In this document: positions 34,926-43,488 of the stretch, piece after piece
Layout of the letters: every line of letters starts with the position of its first letter
How positions within the stretch are numbered: position 1 is the first letter of the stretch
Source of the DNA: DASZCR01 sp964246705
Lineage (GTDB): Bacteria; Acidobacteriota; Blastocatellia; Pyrinomonadales; Pyrinomonadaceae
Direction of reading: 5' to 3'
Assembly (NCBI GenBank): GCA_964246705.1
Contig: CAXTRQ010000009.1
Coordinates: 1 to 64,000, forward strand
DNA length: 64,000 nt
Translations under genes and position numbers: made by a program
Notes under the pieces: generated by a model
What the model was told of the DNA's origin: nothing
Database searches by the model: none
Seen by the model: the letters and a program-made list of their open reading frames with translations, nothing else

Positions 34926-35138
34926 ATGTCTAACAACAATCCACCGATTGTGGTGACTGGCGGTTCCGTGACGATAGACTTCGACGCCGCCGTGATTCCT
35001 AAGATACAGGACGGAAAACACCACCACTCAAAGAAGAGGATTACTCGCGTGGAAGTATTGGACGGCAAGGGGAACTCGCTATATAACTTAGACACCCCGC
35101 ACGGTAAAGTTAAGGTGGTCATTCATATTGACGACTAA
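34926..35138 (+). CDS. Small hypothetical protein downstream of the kinase
   Basis: 70 aa, ATG 34926 preceded by AAAGGAG. Begins MSNNNPPIVVTGGSVTIDFD, has a His/Lys patch (GKHHHSKKRITRVEVLD) and ends VKVVIHIDD; likely a small beta-rich domain, no signal peptide and no membrane segment. Same strand as the kinase-TPR gene, 47 bases after it, so probably co-transcribed and perhaps a partner or substrate. Family not recognised. Confidence 0.7.
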   Translation: MSNNNPPIVVTGGSVTIDFDAAVIPKIQDGKHHHSKKRITRVEVLDGKGNSLYNLDTPHGKVKVVIHIDD

Positions 35139-35240
35139 ACTTTTCCGAGCCTCACGCCAACTTCATGTGAGACTCGATTGCGGCGACGGGCACGCCAATC
35201 CTCAACCGCCGACCGGCAACAATGGACGCAGGTTGGCCTC

Positions 35241-36977
35241 TCAGAAAGTGTCCGCGTCGTCCCTTTTTTTGTAGAGTGCAACATAGCGGGCGAATTTTTG
35301 TTCCGGCTCTTCCGTCTGCTCTTTCTCGTCTGAGGGTGCTTCCGACGCGCCCGTGCGCCTCTCACGCCAGACAGCCTCGGCGATATTTGCCAACCACCAG
35401 AAAGTGCCGCGTGCGCCCATGTGCTCGCGCGCGCGCCCGAAGATTCGCGGATAAAGTTTGGCCGTGTGGCTGAGCAGGCTCTTCAGACCGCTGAAGGTCA
35501 TGCGATCCTGAAACAACTCTCGGCGGATACGCTCATCAAGGCTGTGCAGGGCAGCCATCACGGCGTTGAGCGTCTCATTGACCGTCGAGGGCGCGCTCTT
35601 CGGTGCGGGGCGGAAGAACTCTGCGAGGCTGGCGACCTGCGCCACCTGCGGCTCCTGCGCGCCGACTTCTGAAAGCGACGCGGCATTGAGCAGGTTAGCG
35701 GCCAGCGCCAGCTCGGTGAGGTGCGCGCGACGGCGCAGAGAGCGCAACTGCGCGCCGAAACCGCTCAGCGTCAGAGGACTCGCTGCGCCCGTGGCATCGC
35801 CCAGCAGCATCACACGATCATCTGCCGTGCGCGGGCTGCTCAGCCGCCGGCCGTGCGTCTGAAAACTGGGCACGTAGCCGAAGACGGGCTTGAGCACGCG
35901 CCACTGCGCGCCCGCGCGCTTGTAGCCGTGGAGCGTGTCGAAGTATCGCTCGAAGAGTGCGAGCAGTGATTTATCGGCGGGCGACGCAACAGCGTCGTAG
36001 AAGAAAAGATAGGTCGCATATTCGTCGCGCTGCGGGCTTCCGGCGAAAGCTTCCCAGATGAGTTGGCGATTCTCGCTCGCATCCTCCGTGCTGACGAGTA
36101 TCTCACCGACCTTGAAATTAACATTGTCAGGTTCTTCACCGCGCACGAAGCCGCGCGCCAGCGTCCCGACCGTCGGGCGCACATGCGTCACCGCGCGTCC
36201 TTCGTTAAGTTGCCGCGCGACCGGTGAGCGCGGCGACGTGGCGTCAATAAAGAGGCGCGCGCCGAAGAGATGCCGCACGCGATGCGCGTCCTGCATTTCG
36301 ATTGTCACACGATGCGGCTCGACGTAAGCACGCACGAACCGTAGTCCTTCAGAGACGGAGCACCCCGGCGCATCGTGCGCGCGAATTTTGGAAGCCGCGA
36401 GCGCGAGCAGCCGGTCGGCATCAATGGCGACATCGAGCACGCCGCTCATCCACAGGCGCTCGGCTTTGACGCGCGACGCGGCATCGTGGAACTTCACGAA
36501 GCCCCTATCATAACGGTTGACAATCGCGCTCTCGATTTCCGGTTTCGTAAACAGCCCGGCTCGCTCGAACTCACCTAAATCCTCCGTCGAGATATTCCAG
36601 TTGTGCGGCGGCGTCGCCGCGCCCGCCTGCGCATCTATGCAGACCATCACACGACGTTTATATTGACAGGCCATCAACGCTCCATGGAGAAGCCCGATTC
36701 CGCCGCCCGCGTAGATGATGTCGAACTCCGCTTCCACCTCCATCCCGGCGGGCGGCGCGCCGCGCACAATCACCTCGTCGGTGCGAGGGCTGCCGCCGTG
36801 TGTCTCCGTCTCTTCGCGCCAGCGCGCATCCAGTTCCCAGAGTCGGCGCAGCCAGCGTTCGCGCTCGGAGAGCGTGCCGAAGCGTGCGACGGTCGAGGGG
36901 TAATGTTGTTTGAAGTAACCGAGGTCGGGCGTCTGACGAGCGTCGCGCGTTGGTGCGTCTGTTGCCGGGGAAGTCAT
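35241..36977 (-). CDS. FAD-dependent oxidoreductase (lycopene cyclase/geranylgeranyl reductase-like)
   Basis: 578 aa. A dinucleotide-binding motif IIYAGGGIGLLHGALMA lies unusually far in (about residue 85) after a charged N-terminal extension; the second flavin motif VMLLGDATGAASPLTLSGFGAQ is typical of the GR2/PHBH-type flavoproteins, near residue 390. The C-terminal 150 residues are helical and end in a charged Glu/Lys stretch. Substrate unknown; no carotenoid genes are near. ATG 36977; no clear ribosome binding site. Stands alone, convergent with the small kinase-linked gene. Confidence 0.8.
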   Translation of the reverse strand: MTSPATDAPTRDARQTPDLGYFKQHYPSTVARFGTLSERERWLRRLWELDARWREETETHGGSPRTDEVIVRGAPPAGMEVEAEFDIIYAGGGIGLLHGALMACQYKRRVMVCIDAQAGAATPPHNWNISTEDLGEFERAGLFTKPEIESAIVNRYDRGFVKFHDAASRVKAERLWMSGVLDVAIDADRLLALAASKIRAHDAPGCSVSEGLRFVRAYVEPHRVTIEMQDAHRVRHLFGARLFIDATSPRSPVARQLNEGRAVTHVRPTVGTLARGFVRGEEPDNVNFKVGEILVSTEDASENRQLIWEAFAGSPQRDEYATYLFFYDAVASPADKSLLALFERYFDTLHGYKRAGAQWRVLKPVFGYVPSFQTHGRRLSSPRTADDRVMLLGDATGAASPLTLSGFGAQLRSLRRRAHLTELALAANLLNAASLSEVGAQEPQVAQVASLAEFFRPAPKSAPSTVNETLNAVMAALHSLDERIRRELFQDRMTFSGLKSLLSHTAKLYPRIFGRAREHMGARGTFWWLANIAEAVWRERRTGASEAPSDEKEQTEEPEQKFARYVALYKKRDDADTF

Positions 36978-37113
36978 AAAGCGAGACCAAAAACCTTATC
37001 ACGCTCGCATGCTAAGCGACGAAGCGAGCGCGTTGATGAAGACCAAACCGATTAACTTTCGAGAACGGGAGATGAGCTTTAGAGGCGAGTGTAACCGATG
37101 CCCGCCCGCACGC

Positions 37114-37389
37114 TCAAGCGCGGCTGCGCGAAATCAGACTGATGACGGCGACAAAGAGCGCCGAGCCGATGATTGACCAGATGATCGGAAAACTCTTGTC
37201 GCCGATGCGCACGGCGAAAAGTTCCGGCAGGCCGAACTGCCGCGCGAGCCACATGCCGATGAGCGCGCCGATAAAGCCGAGCGCAATCGAGACGAGACAA
37301 CCGCCGCGCGAGTAACCGCTGATTGCCTGACCGAGCGCACCGCAAAGTCCGGAGATGATGAAAAGCACGATCCATTCCAATAAAGTCAT
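37114..37389 (-). CDS. GlsB/YeaQ/YmgE family membrane protein
   Basis: 91 aa, three hydrophobic segments. Family pattern LEWIVLFIISGLCGALGQ, GYSRGGCLVSIALGFIGALIGMWLA, IIWSIIGSALFVAVISLI. Members are small inner-membrane proteins induced by stress, with unknown biochemical role (older name: transglycosylase-associated). AAAGGAG lies 9 bases before ATG 37389. Confidence 0.9.
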   Translation of the reverse strand: MTLLEWIVLFIISGLCGALGQAISGYSRGGCLVSIALGFIGALIGMWLARQFGLPELFAVRIGDKSFPIIWSIIGSALFVAVISLISRSRA

Positions 37390-37798
37390 CTGTTGTCCGC
37401 TCCTTTCACGGCGATGCCCGCGCCCCTTGCGGACGCAGGCGATTTCTTTTAACAGAGAAGTGCGTAAAACCCTTCTCGCTTATCTTCCAAACTCTTCACG
37501 CTTCATGCTTCCTGACTGGTCACTGTCCCATTACCCATCAGTGGTGTGCAAAAAATACTCTTTCACAAACGGGGCGGCAACCCTATAATCTTGAAGGTGA
37601 GCCGCTGGTCGTTTTCGCGCGGTTCATTATCTCTCAGGAGTTGTTTTCGCGCCTGCTTTCGAGCAACGTCTGCGCCCGTTCGACCATCTTATTCTGGTAC
37701 AGCGCGGCGACGTTCAACCCCCCTTCGGGTCGCGAATTGCCTGTCCAAAATTTCCTTCTATAACCGGAAAGCCAGAAGAATTACAGGAGAAATATCTG
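37390..37798. other. Divergent intergenic region GlsB / secreted protein
   Basis: 409 bases. It contains a TATAAT (37584-37589) with a weak -35 (TTTCAC, 37561-37566) towards the secreted-protein gene. A frame of 86 codons from 37546 lacks a ribosome binding site and any recognisable pattern. No RNA gene or riboswitch seen. Confidence 0.5.
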
Positions 37799-38203
37799 AT
37801 GCGTAAATTGTTCATCACCGCCCTGATTATTGCTGCCAGTTTCAGCGCTTCATACGCGCAGGATGCGAACAACTCATCATCGCAGAACCCGAAAAACGTT
37901 CCCAATATGGGACACGCGCCGAGCGGGCCGGACGGCGTCGGACGACTCGACCTGCGTATCGTTGACGAAGACGGAAACCCGATTAAAGGCGTCCGCGCCG
38001 ATCTCGAATCGCACCGCTCCGGCGGCTTCCTCTGCGAAGCTTGGAACTGGACGGATGCCAACGGCGTCGCCGTTCTCCCGCCGCTGCACATCGGTCGTCT
38101 GGTCTTGAAGCTGAAAGCCAACGGTTACCAGACTCAAAAGGTTGAAGTCGCAGCCAACGACCTGAACGAACCCGTGCGCATCACGATGGTTCACAAAAAA
38201 TAA
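37799..38203 (+). CDS. Secreted carboxypeptidase-regulatory-like (transthyretin-fold) protein
   Basis: 134 aa. Signal peptide MRKLFITALIIAASFSASYA, cut before QDANN. The mature part contains one beta-sandwich of the CarboxypepD_reg type: LDLRIVDEDGNPIKGVRADL...TDANGVAVLPPL...GRLVLKLKANGYQTQKVEV. Such single domains are common in Acidobacteriota envelope proteins. ATG 37799 follows CAGGAGAA. Followed by the bidirectional hairpin at 38238-38282. Confidence 0.85.
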   Translation: MRKLFITALIIAASFSASYAQDANNSSSQNPKNVPNMGHAPSGPDGVGRLDLRIVDEDGNPIKGVRADLESHRSGGFLCEAWNWTDANGVAVLPPLHIGRLVLKLKANGYQTQKVEVAANDLNEPVRITMVHKK

Positions 38204-38237
38204 CAACCCGACCCAAGTAGTAAAAAATCAAAAGGTC

Positions 38238-38282
38238 AAAGGCAAAAGTGAAGCGGTCTCAGCCATCTTCACTTTTGCCTTT
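38238..38282. terminator. Bidirectional terminator-like palindrome
   Basis: 16-bp perfect stem AAAGGCAAAAGTGAAG (38238-38253) / CTTCACTTTTGCCTTT (38267-38282), T-rich on one side and A-rich on the other, between convergent genes. Its words recur in the fumC-nadA gap (about 5985-6015), so it may also be a repeat-family member. Confidence 0.75.
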
Positions 38283-38289
38283 TTACTTC

Positions 38290-39846
38290 TCAGAGTCCTT
38301 TGCTCTGTCTCCATTCGCGTACGACTTCGGCGGGCGGGCGTCGCTTCCCGTCAACTTCCAGATTCAGACGCCGCATCTCTTCGGTTGAGATTAAGCCGCC
38401 GAGTTTCCGGAAAATTTCGCGCGCATCGCCGACGCGATTCATTGTGTCCTGACGCGTCAGGAACACGGCCTCGTAGGGCGGAAAGTAGTGGCGGTCGTCT
38501 TCGAGTTGCGTGAGATCGAGCGCGGAGATGAGGCCGTCGGTCGAGTTGCCAGCGATGATGTCCACTTGCCCGTCGGCGAGCGCGCGATAGGTGAGCGATA
38601 AATCCATCTCGCGCGGCGGCGCGTCGAAATGCAAATTGTAAGCGCGCGCGAAACCTTCGTAACCGTCCGGGCGCGACTTGAAATCCTGACCGAATCCGGC
38701 TCGCCAATCCTTCGCATACGGCACGGCGTCCGAGACCGTACGAAGTTTGAGACGGCGCGCATCATCGCCGCGCACGAGAATCGCGAAGGTGTTTTCAAAT
38801 CCGAGCGGCGCGCTCACTTCGACGCCGAAGCGTTCGGCGTAATCGCGTTTAATTTGTTCGTAGACGGCGCGCGCATCCGACGACGGAGGGCGCTTCAAAA
38901 TCGCCATCAGAGACGTGCCGCTGTATTCGGGATAGGCATCAATCTCGCCCGCCACGAGTGCGTCGTGGCAGAGGTTGCCGCCGAGGTCGAACCGCCGCTC
39001 GACCTTTAAACCCCGCGCCTCGAACGTCTGCGCCAGCATCTCTCCGAGGATGAGTTGCTCCGTAAAATCCTTCGAGCCAACGACGATGTCCGCGCGCTTC
39101 CCGCCGCGCCATACACTGAACGCGCCGACGACGACAAGCACAAGCGCCAGCACGGCAGCCCATGCCGCACGCCGACGATAAGCACTACCGCTCGTCGTCG
39201 CACTCGTGCGGCGTGTGCTCGCATCAAGCCGCGCTTCGAGAAGTCCGATAGCCCAGTCGGCAGTGAGTGCGAGCAGCGCCGCCGGAACTGCGCCCGCGAG
39301 AATCAAAGCGTTGTCGTTCTGCCTCAGACCGCGAAAGATATACATGCCGAGGCCGCCCGCGCCAATCGCCGCCGCAATCGTCGCCACGCCGACCGAGATG
39401 ACAGCCGCAACACGCACGCCCGCGAGAATCACGCTCGATGCCAACGGCAGTTCGACCTGCCGGAGAATCTGTCTGCCGGTCATGCCCATCGCAATCGCCG
39501 CCTCGCGGACGCTGCGGTCGACACCCTCGATGCCGGTCACGGTGTTGCGAATCACGGGCAGCAGCGCATAGAGGACGAGCGCGACGATGGCGGTGCGCGC
39601 GCCGATGCCGCCGATGAAAGGCAGCGGAATCAAAAACCCGAAGAGCGCGAGACTCGGCACGGTTTGAAATATCCCTGCGAGCGCCAGCATGGGTCGCTTC
39701 AACTTTTGATGTCTCGTGAGTAGAAGCCCGACGGGGAGACCGATGCCGACGGCGATGCTGATCGAGATGGTGACGAGCACGAGATGCTCCGCCGTCAGTT
39801 GCAGCATCTCGCGCCAGTGGCTCGATAGAAATTGAAGGGCGTTCAT
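38290..39846 (-). CDS. Osmoprotectant ABC importer, permease fused to substrate-binding domain
   Basis: 518 aa. Residues 1 to about 220 are an OpuCB/ProW-type permease with the EAA loop VREAAIAMGMTGRQILRQVELPLA; a membrane segment follows (AAWAAVLALVLVVVGAFSVW), then an OpuAC/ProX-type binding domain starting DIVVGSKDFTEQLILGEMLAQ and containing DAYPEYSGTS. The binding domain is tethered outside the membrane. Typical ligands are glycine betaine, choline or carnitine. Its ATG overlaps the end of the ATPase gene by four bases. Confidence 0.93.
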   Translation of the reverse strand: MNALQFLSSHWREMLQLTAEHLVLVTISISIAVGIGLPVGLLLTRHQKLKRPMLALAGIFQTVPSLALFGFLIPLPFIGGIGARTAIVALVLYALLPVIRNTVTGIEGVDRSVREAAIAMGMTGRQILRQVELPLASSVILAGVRVAAVISVGVATIAAAIGAGGLGMYIFRGLRQNDNALILAGAVPAALLALTADWAIGLLEARLDASTRRTSATTSGSAYRRRAAWAAVLALVLVVVGAFSVWRGGKRADIVVGSKDFTEQLILGEMLAQTFEARGLKVERRFDLGGNLCHDALVAGEIDAYPEYSGTSLMAILKRPPSSDARAVYEQIKRDYAERFGVEVSAPLGFENTFAILVRGDDARRLKLRTVSDAVPYAKDWRAGFGQDFKSRPDGYEGFARAYNLHFDAPPREMDLSLTYRALADGQVDIIAGNSTDGLISALDLTQLEDDRHYFPPYEAVFLTRQDTMNRVGDAREIFRKLGGLISTEEMRRLNLEVDGKRRPPAEVVREWRQSKGL

Positions 39847-40670
39847 TCCTTGCTCTCCCCGGCACGCGTCGTCTGTTCGAGGCTTTCGCGTGAATGTTCG
39901 GAGAGCGCGGCGAGAGTCTCTTCAGGCAGGCGCAACGTTTCGCGGTAGCGACTGGCGAGCGAATCTTCTGAGCGCAGAAATTGTTCGGGCGGCTCGATGA
40001 GTAGCAGTCGCCCTCTGTGCATGAGGCCGACGCGCGTGGCGAGCAGAAGCGCCTCGCGTACATCGTGTGTGACGAAGACGACCGTCTTATTGAGTCTCTG
40101 TTGAAGGGCGGCGAATTCGCGTTGGAGCGCGGCGCGCGTGAGCGGGTCGAGCGCGCCGAAGGGTTCATCCAACAGAAGCAGCGGCGGGTCGGCGGCCAGC
40201 GCACGCGCCACGCCGACGCGCTGGCGTTGACCACCGGAAAGCTCTCGCGGGTAACGCCCTGCGAACTGTTGCGGCGGCAGGCCGACCAGTTCGAGAAGTT
40301 CGCGGACGCGCTCACGAATGCGCCGCTCGTCCCAGCCTTCCAGCACGGGGACGAGTGCGACGTTGCGCTCGACCGTGAAATGTGGAAACAGTCCCGCGTC
40401 CTGAATCACGTAACCCGTCTGCCTGCGCAGGCGTATCTCGTCCCACTCGCGCGTCTCCTGTCCCTCGACGAGCACGCGGCCTGCGGTCGGCAGCAGCATT
40501 CGATTGATGAGCCTGAGCGTCGTCGTCTTGCCGCAACCCGACTCGCCGAGCAGCACGAGCGTTTCACCGCGCCTCACTTCCAGATTGAAATCGGAAAGAA
40601 TCGGAGCCGTAACTTGCGGCACGGCGTAAGAGACGCCGCTGAATTGAATAACTATCTCGTCGAGAGCCAC
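39843..40670 (-). CDS. Osmoprotectant ABC importer, ATP-binding subunit
   Basis: 275 aa. Walker A LLGESGCGKTTT, Q-loop QDAGLFPHFT, signature LSGGQRQRVGVARAL, Walker B LLLLDEPFGALDP, H-loop VTHDVREAL. The family is OpuCA/ProV; no C-terminal CBS pair is present, unlike many OpuCA proteins. First gene of a two-gene operon with the fused permease/binding protein. The upstream region contains the polyG palindrome with a gap. Confidence 0.93.
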   Translation of the reverse strand: MALDEIVIQFSGVSYAVPQVTAPILSDFNLEVRRGETLVLLGESGCGKTTTLRLINRMLLPTAGRVLVEGQETREWDEIRLRRQTGYVIQDAGLFPHFTVERNVALVPVLEGWDERRIRERVRELLELVGLPPQQFAGRYPRELSGGQRQRVGVARALAADPPLLLLDEPFGALDPLTRAALQREFAALQQRLNKTVVFVTHDVREALLLATRVGLMHRGRLLLIEPPEQFLRSEDSLASRYRETLRLPEETLAALSEHSRESLEQTTRAGESKE

Positions 40671-40731
40671 AATAAAAATCTCAGTCAGCTTTTAAAGTCT
40701 CAGAACGCGTATCAGAATATTGGTGTTGCCT

Positions 40732-40880
40732 CTTCTTCTTAGCGGGGTTGGGGGGGGGGGGGGGGGGGGTAGTTGTTTTGTTGGTTAGTTGTTTTTNNNN
40801 NNNNNNCTGATGAGTATTACTTTTTAGCTCCACAACACTCTCCCCCCCCCCCCCCCCCCCCCCAAGCCGCTAAGAAGAAG
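40732..40880. repeat. Palindrome with G20/C22 homopolymers around an assembly gap
   Basis: CTTCTTCTTAGCGG (40732-40745) and CCGCTAAGAAGAAG (40867-40880) are exact complements. Inside, 20 G (40750-40769), low-complexity sequence, 10 N (40797-40806), and 22 C (40842-40863). PolyG next to a gap is typical of two-colour sequencing reads that fail at a hairpin, so the interior is probably not real sequence. Confidence 0.75.
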
Positions 40881-40882
40881 CA

Positions 40883-42259
40883 TCAGGCGATGCGTAGGTA
40901 CTCGACCACGCGCGTCATCGAGGCGTGCCAGGAGCCGTGCCAGTTGCGCAGTAAGATGTCCGCCGGACAGATGCCCTCTTCGATGGTTTGCTGACGAAGC
41001 ACGTCTAAGTACGCAACCTCTTCGGGCGCGATGCGTTCAAGCCCGCGCACAGCGAGCGCGACTGTTTCTCTCGCAACTTCAAGCACGTTGACACTGCCGA
41101 GATGTGCGTCGAGTCCTTCGCGTGCCACCGCTTCGCGCAGGGCGCGCGCATCCTCGCCGCTTAAGCGCGGCGCAAGCCGGAGCGCGTCGTCGAGCGTGGA
41201 GGCATCGTAGAGCAAGCCCTTACAGAGAGCTTGCAGCGCGAGCACCATCGAGATATTGCCGCAGTCGGCGCTACGCAGTTCGATGTGCTGTTTCAAGCGC
41301 GCGTCTGTGAAGAGCGTCGTCAGGTGGTCAGCCCAATCGCCGAAGACGGGCTTGATTGTCCCACAGCCCCCGTCCAAGAAATCCCCGAACTTCATTCCGG
41401 CAGGCACGCCCGAATATTGTCCTTCACGCTGCACGAAGATCATCGGCACGTCGAGCGCGTAGGCGACAAAGGCTTCGGGCGAAAAGTCGTCCGACAGAGC
41501 AGGCGGCGGGATTCCCGTGCGGTCGTCGTCGGTGGCGAGCCACGCGGCGGCGCGCGTGGATTTGTAGCCGGAAGGCTGCCCGTCCTCGAACGGCGAGTTG
41601 GCGAAGATGGCCGTCACGATGGGTGCGAGGCGATTGCCGACGAGAAACTTTTTCGCGAGGTCTTCGTCCGAACCGTAATCGAGATTGGTCTGCACGGCGC
41701 AGGTGCGCGCCATCATGTCGTATGCCCGCGCCCCGCGCGCCGAGAGGAAGGGGCGCATCACTTCGTAGCGCATCTTCGGAAACCAGCGTTGCTCGGACAA
41801 TTTGCGAAGCGGGTCGAATCCGGCGGCGAGAAAGACGAGGCGCTCGCCTTCGGCAATCTCGTGCAGGCGCGTGAGGAAGCGAATGATTTCGCGTTCGACA
41901 TCGGAGAGCTTGCGTTGCGGCGCGCCGGAAAATTCCACCTGCCCGCCCGGCTCGACCGTCAGGCGGTTCATCTGTCCGGCGTTGACTTCGATGAGCGTTG
42001 TGCCCTCGTAGACCAGATCGCGCGACGAAGGCGCGAAGCCCGCGAGCACGCTCTGCACCTGCGCCGGGTTGATACGCTCCATCCCGCGCGCCGCGTCGTA
42101 GCCGAACAGTTCAAACTCGACGCCGCACATCCATTCCGCATGCGGCTTCGCGCCGCGCCTTAAATTCTCAACGAAGAACGGCGCGGAAGTTTTCGACACT
42201 CTGCCGGTGAGAAGAGGGAAAACTCTCCGCCCGCCCTTGTCTGTTCTTTGCTTCGTCAA
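40883..42259 (-). CDS. egtA: Glutamate-cysteine ligase (GCS2-type) of the ergothioneine cluster
   Basis: About 458 aa. Makes gamma-glutamylcysteine, the sulfur donor for EgtB. Family motifs: GVEFELFGYDAARG, QVEFSGAP, AVQTNLDYGSDED, PAGMKFGDFLDGG, DWADHLTTLFTDARLKQHIELRSAD. TTG 42259 starts one base after the egtD stop and uses the GGAG in the end of egtD, so translation is coupled; the longer frame inside egtD is spurious. It may also serve glutathione synthesis, but no gshB is in view and the neighbours argue for ergothioneine. The palindrome with the gap follows the stop. Confidence 0.9.
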   Translation of the reverse strand: MTKQRTDKGGRRVFPLLTGRVSKTSAPFFVENLRRGAKPHAEWMCGVEFELFGYDAARGMERINPAQVQSVLAGFAPSSRDLVYEGTTLIEVNAGQMNRLTVEPGGQVEFSGAPQRKLSDVEREIIRFLTRLHEIAEGERLVFLAAGFDPLRKLSEQRWFPKMRYEVMRPFLSARGARAYDMMARTCAVQTNLDYGSDEDLAKKFLVGNRLAPIVTAIFANSPFEDGQPSGYKSTRAAAWLATDDDRTGIPPPALSDDFSPEAFVAYALDVPMIFVQREGQYSGVPAGMKFGDFLDGGCGTIKPVFGDWADHLTTLFTDARLKQHIELRSADCGNISMVLALQALCKGLLYDASTLDDALRLAPRLSGEDARALREAVAREGLDAHLGSVNVLEVARETVALAVRGLERIAPEEVAYLDVLRQQTIEEGICPADILLRNWHGSWHASMTRVVEYLRIA

Positions 42260-42260
42260 C

Positions 42261-43286
42261 TTATTCTCCGGCGGCGAGCATGAGGTTACTGCTGAACTGT
42301 CCGGCTTGATCGAGCCACGTCTGCGCGAGCGTGAATCCCGTCTCGGAGGCGAGGCGCGAGAGTTGCGCCGCGTCATACTTATAAGAATTTTCCGTGTGCA
42401 TTCTCTCACCCGCCTCGAAGCTGACTTCTAAGTTGAGCGCGCCGAGATGGACGACTTGCGCGCGCAAACTTTCGATGTAAATTTCGATGCGTCCTGCGTC
42501 TCCGTTGTAGAGCGCGACGTGTTTGAAGGCGCGCAGTTGGAAGTCCGCCGCGAACTCGCGGTTGATACGCGCCAGCAGGTTGAGATTGAAGGCGGCGGTC
42601 ACGCCGAGCGCATCATCGTAAGCGGCTTCGAGCGTGGCGGCGTCTTTCTTTAAATCCGCGCCGAGGAGAAGCGCGTCTCCCGTGCGAAGCACGCGGCGCA
42701 GGGCGCGCAAGAATTCACGCGCTTCATCACGGTCGAAGTTGCCGATGTTCGAGCCGAGGAAGAGGACGAGCGCGCGGGCGTCTTCCGTGAGGCTTTCGCG
42801 CAGGCGCGGCAGAGCCGTCTTGTAGTCGCTCGCGTAGGCGTTGATGCGCAGGGGCGGATAGGATTGCAAGAGCACGCGCGCGCTCTCTTCCAGAGCCGAG
42901 GCGGAGATGTCCACCGGAACGTAGAGCAGGCCGGACTGCCGCTTGAGCAGGGCTTCGATGATGCGTCGCGTCTTTGTGGCGCTGCCGCTACCAAGTTCGA
43001 CCAGAGCGACGGTGCGCGTTGTGCCGAGCGTCTCCGTGATTTCATCTGCGTCGCGCGTGAAGATTTCGTTTTCGGCGCGCGTCAGGTAATACTCCGGCAG
43101 GAGGCAGATGGCCTCGAAGAGTTGCGAGCCGAGCGCGTCGTAGAAATATTTCGGAAAGAGCCTTTTCGGATGGGCGGTCAGACCCGCGCGCACGTCTCCG
43201 GCAAACGCGTCGAGAATCTCCTGACCGGCGAGATTGTGGATACGCAGAGGGCGCGTGGTCGTATCATCGCTTGCGGGGTGAGCCAT
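42261..43286 (-). CDS. egtD: L-histidine N-alpha-methyltransferase
   Basis: 341 aa. Trimethylates histidine to hercynine with SAM, the first ergothioneine step. Hallmarks: FPKYFYDALGSQLFEAICLLPEYY split by its usual turns, VALVELGSGSATKTR for SAM, PVDISASALEESA, FLGSNIGNFDRDEA, and the C-terminal HTENSYKYDAAQL with the substrate-binding region. ATG 43286 follows GAGGA. First gene of the minus-strand pair, divergent from egtB. Confidence 0.95.
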   Translation of the reverse strand: MAHPASDDTTTRPLRIHNLAGQEILDAFAGDVRAGLTAHPKRLFPKYFYDALGSQLFEAICLLPEYYLTRAENEIFTRDADEITETLGTTRTVALVELGSGSATKTRRIIEALLKRQSGLLYVPVDISASALEESARVLLQSYPPLRINAYASDYKTALPRLRESLTEDARALVLFLGSNIGNFDRDEAREFLRALRRVLRTGDALLLGADLKKDAATLEAAYDDALGVTAAFNLNLLARINREFAADFQLRAFKHVALYNGDAGRIEIYIESLRAQVVHLGALNLEVSFEAGERMHTENSYKYDAAQLSRLASETGFTLAQTWLDQAGQFSSNLMLAAGE

Positions 43287-43488
43287 TCTTCGTCCTCTTC
43301 GTTCTCTATTTGACCGGCAATCGTGTCGCCAATAAATTCATCGCATCGTCTTCTTCTGCGCTCGCGTCCGTGCTGTTCGCCTGATGCCTGCTATAATAAC
43401 CGAAGACGTTTCTTTATCAACTACGGCGTGCGCCGGGCGAATCAGGTTTTTAAGTCAGAGACGCCGCGCCGACTCGATAGAATTTCGC

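Noticed and set aside
35241..36977. FAD enzyme as lycopene cyclase
   Set aside because: Flavin motifs fit several families and no carotenoid gene is near, so only a general name is given.
37546..37806. 86-codon frame before the secreted protein gene
   Set aside because: No ribosome binding site, no pattern, and it runs into the start of the real gene in another frame.
40750..40863. G20 and C22 runs as a G-quadruplex or regulatory element
   Set aside because: They flank an N gap inside a palindrome and look like failed two-colour reads.
41231..42163. 310-codon plus-strand frame opposite egtA
   Set aside because: Antisense shadow with no domain; egtA has clear family motifs.
43287..43488. 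Riboswitch or operator between egtD and egtB
   Set aside because: No recognisable structure; only a TATAAT without a good -35.
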